From: UBA11090 sp035560555 | GTDB taxonomy: Bacteria > Spirochaetota > Spirochaetia > Treponematales > Rectinemataceae | Direction: 5' to 3' | DNA length: 64,000 bases | Assembly: GCA_035560555.1 (NCBI GenBank) | Contig: DATMZF010000065.1 | Span: 24,770 to 88,769, forward strand | Shown here: positions 58,181-64,000 of the stretch, in pieces | Position numbering within the stretch: the first letter of the stretch is position 1 | Layout: each line of letters begins with the position of its first letter | Translations under genes and position numbers: made by a program | The notes under the pieces: generated by a model | Seen by the model: only the letters and a program-made list of their open reading frames with translations | The model's database searches: none | Told to the model about the DNA's origin: nothing

Positions 58181-60343
58181 CTAGAGCCTGTATTCCGTGA
58201 GCGACGCGATCCTGACGGCGAACGCCGCGTCGCCCATGAGTTCCTCGAGGCGCGGCTTCATCCTATACAGCCAATTCGCGTCGCTCATCGTCCCTGGCAC
58301 GTTGACGCGCTCATCGGCCGGATTCTCCTCGCGGTAAAGCGCGCTCGCGGCCAGGAGGTCTTGCAGGGGATACACGACGCAGCGCGAGCGCGCGGCGGCG
58401 AAAGCCCTCAAAACGAGCAGCGCCGAATCGGGGTCGAGCGTCGCGGGCGCCGCATCGGCCAGAGGCTGCCTCGGAATCGACCGCCCCGCGGCCTTTGTCT
58501 TCGCCGCCTCTCTGCCAAGCGCCTGCCTCGCCATGCGCCAAAGCTCTTCCCTGTCGGCTTCCTCCTCCCACCATTGACGCAGGTTGGTGGAATCGTGGAC
58601 AGACATGCAAGCGACCGACTCTTCCGGATACTCATCGAGCGGTACGTACGGTGAATCCGGCCTGTCCCAAGCCCTGTGCCAGCGAAGAACCTTGAGGCCG
58701 GGAATGCCCAGTTCGCCCAGCACGGCGGGAACGCAGGGGGGCACGGCGCCCAAATCCTCGGCGCAGGCCTGCATATCGACGCTGTCAGCCAAGGTTTTGA
58801 GGAGCTTTCGACCCGTCCTCTCCCATAGCGCCAGAGACTCGCCCTTCCTCCGCGAAATCAGGGCCTCCATCGCGGATTTCTCATGATCCGAAAGGCTGGC
58901 CCACGCCTGAGTGTCCCTGAATTCCCACGTGGCGACGAATTGTCCCGGCGCGATTTCCAGAAGCGTCCTGTTCCTCCACCAGAAGAGCAGGGCGTCGATG
59001 CAGGAAGAGACGGCCTGCCGCAGCACATTCTCGCCCGCGAAAATCGCGGCGGCTTCGCGTACGATCGCCGCTATATCGGTCCCGCCTCGCAGCGTCTGCG
59101 CAAAAAGGTAGAGCGGCTCGTCCCCGATCTGCGCGAAGAGCCTGGCGCGAAGCAGCCCGCGCATCCGTTCGGAAAAACCCGCCAGCGCATCGTCGATCGC
59201 GCGCTGCGGAACATGAGGCTTCGAGAGCCAGCGAATCCGCCCGGCGTCGAAACCGATGGCATCCAGCTCCGGATACGACAGCGAAAATTCCGGCATGAAA
59301 TGCCCGAGGAAACCATCGGCCTCATACTTGCCGATGGCCCATATCCGGAAGAATCCAAGCACATGGTCGATTCTGTACAAGGTATAGAACTTTTCCGCGC
59401 ACCTGAGCCTTTCCTTCCAGAACGAATAGCCGCTGCGCTCGATTTCGTCCCAACGGTAAAGGGGGAAACCCCAATTCTGCCCATAGCGCGAATACATGTC
59501 GGGCGGCGCTCCCGCGGCGCGCCCCGTATCGAAGTACTCCCGGTGAAACCATACATCCGCTGAGTCGGCGTTCATGAGAATGGGTATGTCGCCCATGATA
59601 TCCACGCCTAAGTCCCTAACCTGGGCGCAGGCCAAGGCGAACTGTTCCTCGGCTCTCATCTGGAGCCAAGCCCAAAACCTTGTGCCGGGTATATGGCCCT
59701 TTTCGTTCCAGAGGCTTTCGATCGAAGCTTTGTCCACCGTCCCGTTATCCGGCCATTCCCACCAGGCTCTTCCTCCTGCACGCCGCTTGAGTTCGACAAA
59801 ACAGGCGTAGGGCTTCGCCCAGGATGCGCGGATTGACCATGCCTCCACCTTGTCTATGAGTTTTTGTCCTTCCACGCCGGAAGAGAGCGCGTTCCACAAA
59901 GATTCAAGGATGTTGAGCTTCTTTTCAAGTATGGCGGCATATGGCACCTTGGTCGCCGAGCCGAAATCGAGCGCAAGCCTTTCGGCCTTCTCGCGGGCAA
60001 GAACGATGGCCGCGGCCTGCCCTTCCTCGGGCGTTCCACGAGCGGTCTTCACGGCGTTGCCCGATCCGCCGGGGGCATCCAACGCTCTTTTAAGCTCGGG
60101 CAAATCACCGATTCGCAGGTATACCGGATTCAACGCGAAGGCACTCAACGCGCTATAAGGCGAGGTCTGCCATCCCGTATCGTTCACCGGAAGAAGTTGA
60201 ACGACATCCATATTCCAGGAGCGCGCGAGCCTCGCCATATCCACGATATCGGGAAATTCGCCGCATGGCCCCTTGCCGGTTTTGAGCGAAAGAAGCGGCA
60301 GGACGTACCCTGTCGTTCTCTTCGCGGGATGCAAAAATTTCAT
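58181..60343 (-). CDS. malQ: 4-alpha-glucanotransferase (GH77, amylomaltase)
   Basis: A 720-residue enzyme that transfers maltosyl segments between alpha-1,4-glucans. Catalytic motifs: nucleophile Asp in YRIDHVLGFFRIW, acid/base Glu in AEDLGAVPP, and transition-state Asp in SVHDSTNLR; GIPGLKVLRW is also typical. The N-terminus (RTTGYVLPLLSLKTGKGPCGEFPD) starts directly with the glycosidase barrel. It lies three bases after radA and is presumably co-transcribed. The 150 bases downstream contain GC-rich inverted repeats but no T-run terminator. Confidence 0.95.
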   Translation of the reverse strand: MKFLHPAKRTTGYVLPLLSLKTGKGPCGEFPDIVDMARLARSWNMDVVQLLPVNDTGWQTSPYSALSAFALNPVYLRIGDLPELKRALDAPGGSGNAVKTARGTPEEGQAAAIVLAREKAERLALDFGSATKVPYAAILEKKLNILESLWNALSSGVEGQKLIDKVEAWSIRASWAKPYACFVELKRRAGGRAWWEWPDNGTVDKASIESLWNEKGHIPGTRFWAWLQMRAEEQFALACAQVRDLGVDIMGDIPILMNADSADVWFHREYFDTGRAAGAPPDMYSRYGQNWGFPLYRWDEIERSGYSFWKERLRCAEKFYTLYRIDHVLGFFRIWAIGKYEADGFLGHFMPEFSLSYPELDAIGFDAGRIRWLSKPHVPQRAIDDALAGFSERMRGLLRARLFAQIGDEPLYLFAQTLRGGTDIAAIVREAAAIFAGENVLRQAVSSCIDALLFWWRNRTLLEIAPGQFVATWEFRDTQAWASLSDHEKSAMEALISRRKGESLALWERTGRKLLKTLADSVDMQACAEDLGAVPPCVPAVLGELGIPGLKVLRWHRAWDRPDSPYVPLDEYPEESVACMSVHDSTNLRQWWEEEADREELWRMARQALGREAAKTKAAGRSIPRQPLADAAPATLDPDSALLVLRAFAAARSRCVVYPLQDLLAASALYREENPADERVNVPGTMSDANWLYRMKPRLEELMGDAAFAVRIASLTEYRL

Positions 60344-60346
60344 TCT

Positions 60347-61777
60347 TTATCTCCAGAGTGCCCTGATGGAGGACTTGAGCGAATCTACCTGGCTCCATTC
60401 GGACTTGGTTTTCGCTGTTTTTTCCACCGCCGTACCGCCCTTCTTTTCCGTGACCCTATCGGCTATTTTCGAAGGCGCGGTCTCGCCTTCGTCGCGATCG
60501 CCGTGCTTTGCGTCCATGGGACCAATCACCGTTAAAAACCCGAGCGCCTTCGCGGCTCTCGCCCTCTTGGCCATCTGGCGGACAGGCCTCACCTCGCCGG
60601 CGAGCGAAAGCTCTCCGGCGAGAGCCGAATCCTTGGGAAGGGCCTGGCCAGTCCTCGCCGAATACAGAGCGGCCGCGAGCGCCAGGTCTATGCCCGGCTC
60701 CGCGAGGCGCACTCCCCCCGCCACGTTTATATAGATATCCTGGTCGGAAAGCCTTAAGCCCGTCTGCTTCTCTATCACAGCGGCGATGCGCGCCACCCTG
60801 GAAGCGTCGACCCTGTCGGAATACACCCTCGTGATTCCCGCCTTGGCGGGAACGGTCAAGGCCTGTATCTCCACGAGGAGAACGCGCGAACCTTCGTGCA
60901 CGATCGCCACCGCGACCCCCGGAGGTAAATCCCCAGCTCTCTGTATGAGAAGGATCCCAGAGGGATCGGAAAGCTCATCGAGCCCCTTGTATCCCATCCT
61001 GTACAACCCCAGCTCATCCGTCGAGCCGAAACGGTTCTTCGAGGCGCGAAGCGCCCTCAGATCCCCCTCGGCCTGCTCAAAGGCGAGCACCGCGTCCACG
61101 ATGTGTTCGGCGGCCTTGGGGCCTGCTATGAGCCCATCCTTCGTCACGTGAGCGACGAACACGATGATGGAGTCATGGTTTTTTGCCCACTCCGTCATCT
61201 CCTGTGTGCAGTACTTTATCTGATTGGCGGTGCCGGGTACGACGCCGGCATCGGCCGAATACACCGTCTGTATGGAATCGATCACGGTGAGAACGGGACG
61301 CACGGCCTCGAGCACCGATAGTATCCTATCGAGGTCGGAAGCGCAGAATACTTCCAGGCTGTCCTTGAGCGCGCCCACGCGATCGGCCCTCATGCGTATC
61401 TGGGCAGGGGATTCCTCGCCGGAAACATAGAGCACCCTTCCCTTGGACTGGAGTTTTGCGCATATCTGCAAGAGTAAGGTGCTTTTGCCTATTCCAGGCT
61501 CGCCGCCCAGAAGGATTGCCGAGCCCCGCATAAAGCCTCCGCCCAGCACCCTGTCGAGTTCGACGCTTCCGGAAAGTATCCTCGTACCCGAAGCGGGGTC
61601 GATGGAGACGATAGGCAGCGAATAGCTTTCGCCCTTGATCTCTGCCCTGGCCGAACCGGCGGAGACGCTCTGCTCCTTCAAGGTATTCCACTGACCGCAT
61701 TCCGGACAGCGTCCGAGCCACTTTGGCTCCGTATGCCCGCAGTTCGAGCAGCGATACACCGTGGTTTGTTTCTTCAT
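60347..61777 (-). CDS. radA: DNA repair protein RadA
   Basis: A 476-residue RecA-like branch-migration ATPase. It has the N-terminal zinc finger (Cys10, Cys13, Cys24, Cys27), Walker A GEPGIGKST (92-100), the RadA-specific KNRFG motif (about 250) and a C-terminal Lon-protease-like domain (GLRLSDQDIYINVAGGVRLAEPGIDLA). A Lys-rich insertion lies near the C-terminus (about 425-460). A promoter-like element ends only a few bases before the ATG. Confidence 0.97.
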   Translation of the reverse strand: MKKQTTVYRCSNCGHTEPKWLGRCPECGQWNTLKEQSVSAGSARAEIKGESYSLPIVSIDPASGTRILSGSVELDRVLGGGFMRGSAILLGGEPGIGKSTLLLQICAKLQSKGRVLYVSGEESPAQIRMRADRVGALKDSLEVFCASDLDRILSVLEAVRPVLTVIDSIQTVYSADAGVVPGTANQIKYCTQEMTEWAKNHDSIIVFVAHVTKDGLIAGPKAAEHIVDAVLAFEQAEGDLRALRASKNRFGSTDELGLYRMGYKGLDELSDPSGILLIQRAGDLPPGVAVAIVHEGSRVLLVEIQALTVPAKAGITRVYSDRVDASRVARIAAVIEKQTGLRLSDQDIYINVAGGVRLAEPGIDLALAAALYSARTGQALPKDSALAGELSLAGEVRPVRQMAKRARAAKALGFLTVIGPMDAKHGDRDEGETAPSKIADRVTEKKGGTAVEKTAKTKSEWSQVDSLKSSIRALWR

Positions 61778-62122
61778 ACCTCATCATCGTACCCGAGGCG
61801 GGGGCGCGCTTCAATAGCGGGAATCGGCGCCAGCGATTCGGCCTCATCGAAACCGATATTGGGGGAAGCTACGTTTAAAACCTCGCAGTCCGCTCCCGAA
61901 AGGCAGAAAATCGTTCCCGAGGAAGGCAAGGAGGCTTGCCGACGCGGCGTATCTAGGGCATATCCAGCATAAAGCGATGATTGACCGCTATTATTTTCCT
62001 GCCGTTTCTGCGCACATCATCATGGCAGCAGCCAACCTCCTTGGAGGGCTCGCGCTTTACCGGCGCACTCCGAACGGCATAATCGCGGACCTGGAAAACC
62101 TGAGCGCATCTGGACGGACGGC
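61778..62122. other. Gene-free stretch between radA and the insertion sequence
   Basis: Apart from the radA promoter I see no supported gene. Short frames exist on both strands but resemble no family. Base composition is like the host chromosome, unlike the IS that begins at 62129. It may hold remnants of a gene lost from the region. Confidence 0.5.
61786..61814 (-). promoter_or_regulatory. Promoter of radA-malQ
   Basis: On the - strand TTGAAG (61809-61814) and TACGAT (61786-61791) are 17 bases apart. The -10 ends nine bases before the radA ATG, implying a very short or absent leader. Confidence 0.5.
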
Positions 62123-62128
62123 ATGCAC
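62123..62128. repeat. Target-site duplication, left copy
   Basis: ATGCAC, identical to 63856-63861 on the other side of the insertion sequence. Confidence 0.85.
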
Positions 62129-62153
62129 CCTGGATTCCCGGAGTTTTATACCC
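62129..62153 (+). repeat. Left terminal inverted repeat of the IS
   Basis: Begins CCTGGATTCCC and ends TTTATACCC. It pairs with 63831-63855 as described for the element. A perfect 12-bp palindrome CTGTAATTACAG lies a little further inside (62170-62181). Confidence 0.85.
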
Positions 62154-62191
62154 ACAATTCAATATAGCACTGTAATTACAGTAAATAATTG

Positions 62192-62218
62192 TTGACAGCA
62201 ATCTAAAGCGGGTATAAT
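62192..62218 (+). promoter_or_regulatory. Transposase promoter
   Basis: TTGACA (62192-62197) and TATAAT (62213-62218) are both perfect consensus boxes but spaced 15 bases apart; an overlapping TAATAT would give 17. The leader to the ATG would be about 15 bases. Confidence 0.6.
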
Positions 62219-62239
62219 ATATACCCCGTGGAGGATTGT

Positions 62240-63838
62240 ATGCCACAAGGAACACAAGTCATCCATGGTGTCGAATATGTTTACGAATATGACTCTAAGC
62301 GAATCGCTGAAAAGAACTACAACACGCACAAGAGACACTACATTGGGAAAATGGTAGATGGTGTCTTTGTTCCCAATAAAAACTACCAACTCCAACAAGC
62401 ACTCGAGCGGGCAACATCAATTTCTCCTGGCCCTATTGCTTCGGTGCTTCATAGCCGAAACTTTTACGGGGCAACCTATCTATTTGATGCAATCGGAGAA
62501 AAGCTGGGGATTACTGCTGATCTCTGTGTTTGCTTTCCTGATCTCTGGAAACAGATACTCTCTATTGCATACTTTTTGATTCTTGAGGACAAGAACTCCA
62601 TAAGCCGCTTCCCGCGATGGGCTGCAAATCATATGCACCCCTATGGGAATTCGATACCTTCTCAACGATCTAGTGAGTTATTCGCCTGTATTGAGGAGGA
62701 CGCCCGGCGACGGTTTTTTCTCAAGCAGGCAAATCGAAGACTCGAGACTGAATATCTTGCCTACGATATCACTTCTATTTCTTCGTATTCTCGAATGCTT
62801 TCCCAGGTTCGCTATGGCAGGAACAAGGATCATGATCCTTTACCCCAGATCAATTTGGCGATGCTCTACGGTGATGTTTCAAGACTGCCGGTTTATTATC
62901 GTACATTGCCCGGTAACATAGCCGATGTCACGACGATTCGTACGCTCCTTACTGACATTGATCTTCTCAAGCTGGACAAGGTCAAGTTGGTTTTGGATCG
63001 AGGGTTTTACAGCGAAGAGAATATCAACGCTCTGTACCATCATCATTATAAGTTCCTGATAGCAGTTCCAAAGCACTTACGATTGATTCAGGATGTCCTT
63101 GATGATGTTCGAATGTCTATGCGCACGAGAGCCTGCTACTCAAGCCGGTACAGGATCAATACGTACTCACGGACGATCGAATGGTCATATCATCATCAAA
63201 AACCTCGTTCAGGAGCTCTGGATGAAGGATCAAGGAGGCTCTATCTCCATTTGTTCTTCAATGACCAACGGGCAGTGGATGATAAGGCTGCTTTCAATAC
63301 CCTTCTGGACACGCTTGAAGCTGAACTGTATTCCGGAAGACTTGATCCTGAACACGAAAAGCTCTATAGGAAATATTTCGAGTACGCTGCAACTCCTGTT
63401 CGCGGTATGCAGGTAACACCGATCCAATCTTCAATCGACGAGGCTGAGAAAAACTACGGCTATTTCGCTCTCATATCGAATGACATAAAGGATCCTTTGG
63501 AAGCGCTTAGAATTTATCGATCGAAGGACCTGATTGAAAAAGCTTTCGGTAATCTAAAAGAGCGGCTAAACCTGCGCAGAACATCGGTGTCTTCAGAAGA
63601 AAACCTCGAGGGCAAGCTCTTTGTCCAATTCATCGCGCTTATGTATCTCTCCTATATCGACAAGATGATGGATGAACAGAATCTATATAAGGACTATACG
63701 TTACATGAACTTCTTGATGAACTCGATGTGATCGAATGCTTTGGCCATCCTAGTCGTAGACTTCAAATCGGTGAAATCACTAAGAAGCAAGTTGAGCTAT
63801 TTAAGAAGTTAGGCATTCCTGTTCCTCTTGGGGTATAA
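62240..63838 (+). CDS. IS1634/IS4-like DDE transposase
   Basis: A 532-residue transposase. DDE residues can be placed at Asp in YDITSIS, Asp in LVLDRGFYSEENI (the Y-x-S-E-x-N style of the IS1634/IS1549 group) and Glu in SKDLIEKAFGNLKERL. An N-terminal region of about 130 residues precedes the RNase H fold. GTG at 62228 is in frame, but GGAGG sits six bases before the ATG at 62240, which is preferred. No frameshift or internal stop is seen, so it is probably functional. Confidence 0.93.
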   Translation: MPQGTQVIHGVEYVYEYDSKRIAEKNYNTHKRHYIGKMVDGVFVPNKNYQLQQALERATSISPGPIASVLHSRNFYGATYLFDAIGEKLGITADLCVCFPDLWKQILSIAYFLILEDKNSISRFPRWAANHMHPYGNSIPSQRSSELFACIEEDARRRFFLKQANRRLETEYLAYDITSISSYSRMLSQVRYGRNKDHDPLPQINLAMLYGDVSRLPVYYRTLPGNIADVTTIRTLLTDIDLLKLDKVKLVLDRGFYSEENINALYHHHYKFLIAVPKHLRLIQDVLDDVRMSMRTRACYSSRYRINTYSRTIEWSYHHQKPRSGALDEGSRRLYLHLFFNDQRAVDDKAAFNTLLDTLEAELYSGRLDPEHEKLYRKYFEYAATPVRGMQVTPIQSSIDEAEKNYGYFALISNDIKDPLEALRIYRSKDLIEKAFGNLKERLNLRRTSVSSEENLEGKLFVQFIALMYLSYIDKMMDEQNLYKDYTLHELLDELDVIECFGHPSRRLQIGEITKKQVELFKKLGIPVPLGV

Positions 63839-63855
63839 ATTCATGGGAATTCAGG
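63831..63855 (-). repeat. Right terminal inverted repeat of the IS
   Basis: Complement of the left end with 19 of 25 matches; includes the transposase stop codon (63836-63838). Confidence 0.85.
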
Positions 63856-63861
63856 ATGCAC
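63856..63861. repeat. Target-site duplication, right copy
   Basis: ATGCAC, identical to 62123-62128. Confidence 0.85.
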
Positions 63862-64000
63862 ATCGTCATTGTACGTATTCTGGGATTATTTCTGGAAGGT
63901 GACACGCTTTTTATCCGACAGCCCAAGCGAAGAGCCTCGCTTGAGATTTCCCTAAAAATGAAAGTAAAAAGGTGATTCGCTGTATCGCGATATTTTATAT
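63862..64000. other. Right flank of the IS to the window edge
   Basis: No gene is supported. A frame starting at the duplicated ATG runs 39 codons but resembles no family. A 7-bp hairpin (63924-63930 with 63937-63943) is present. The sequence is AT-rich, more like a promoter region than host coding sequence. Confidence 0.4.

Larger units (their letters stand above)
62129..63855 (+). mobile_element. Complete insertion sequence, IS1634/IS4-like, 1727 bp
   Basis: The element is bounded by terminal inverted repeats (62129-62153 and 63831-63855) matching at 19 of 25 positions: 10 of the outer 11 (CCTGGATTCCC versus CCTGAATTCCC) and all nine inner bases TTTATACCC. It is flanked by a 6-bp ATGCAC duplication. 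One full-length transposase gene fills it, and the stop codon lies inside the right repeat. Its base and codon use is AT-richer than the host genes, indicating recent acquisition. The intact ORF and perfect target duplication suggest a recent insertion. Family membership is judged from size, ends and transposase motifs, not a database. Confidence 0.9.

Noticed and set aside
61953..62255. 100-codon - strand frame spanning the left end of the insertion sequence
   Set aside because: It crosses the IS boundary and has no homology; chance frame.
63856..63972. 39-codon + strand frame starting at the right target duplication, as a gene interrupted by the IS
   Set aside because: The left flank does not continue the frame, there is no good Shine-Dalgarno and the product resembles no family.

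Overview
The window reads as a chromosomal segment of a GC-rich spirochaete, probably related to the Treponema lineage. The grounds are: RpoB carries Asn at the rifampicin-pocket position where most bacteria have Ser, a spirochaete trait; and an XPB-type helicase, an EF-G paralogue and a trypanosome-like phosphofructokinase occur together. The lineage call is inference, since no rRNA gene is present to anchor it.

Layout. (1) Positions 1-3.8 kb, + strand: the end of a branched-chain amino-acid ABC transporter (livG', livF), a terminator, then a lipoprotein flavin reductase with two FMN-binding domains. (2) Positions 3.9-35.1 kb, - strand: the transcription and translation supercluster. In transcription order (right to left) it runs tRNA-Thr, rpmG, tRNA-Trp, secE, nusG, rplKAJL, rpoBC / rpsL, rpsG / EF-G-like gene / tuf / S10-spc-alpha genes from rpsJ to rplQ, ending in a 56-residue zinc-ribbon protein and a palindromic terminator. 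Promoter-like sequences with good spacing precede tRNA-Thr, rpsL and tuf, and terminators follow rpsG (tandemly duplicated) and tuf, so the cluster is several units. infA, adk and map are not present between secY and rpmJ. (3) Positions 35.2-43.1 kb: mostly - strand housekeeping and accessory genes (murJ, threonine aldolase, VanY-like peptidase, DUF2804, alpha/beta hydrolase) with a Cof-type HAD phosphatase and a uracil-DNA-glycosylase-like protein on +. (4) Positions 43.25-46.5 kb, +: 6-phosphofructokinase translationally coupled to an FAD oxidoreductase with a C-terminal eight-cysteine iron-sulfur module. (5) Positions 46.5-51.3 kb, -: a tightly overlapped three-gene cassette encoding an XPB-like helicase, a helicase-associated protein and a NYN-LOTUS putative nuclease; this is the best candidate here for an under-described system. 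(6) Positions 51.3-61.8 kb: glycerate kinase, TPR protein, endonuclease/exonuclease/phosphatase lipoprotein, ClpP-like protease, TlpA-CcdA redox pair (+), a nucleoside-recognition membrane protein, and radA-malQ. (7) Positions 62.1-63.9 kb: an intact insertion sequence (IS1634/IS4-like) with terminal inverted repeats and a 6-bp target duplication, AT-richer than its surroundings.

Genes cooperate mainly as translation machinery. Start codons were moved from the longest possible frame to the internal ATG/GTG that matches the family N-terminus and a Shine-Dalgarno sequence wherever both pointed the same way. Coordinates of CDS include the stop codon. All family assignments are from reading the protein sequences; no database search was run.
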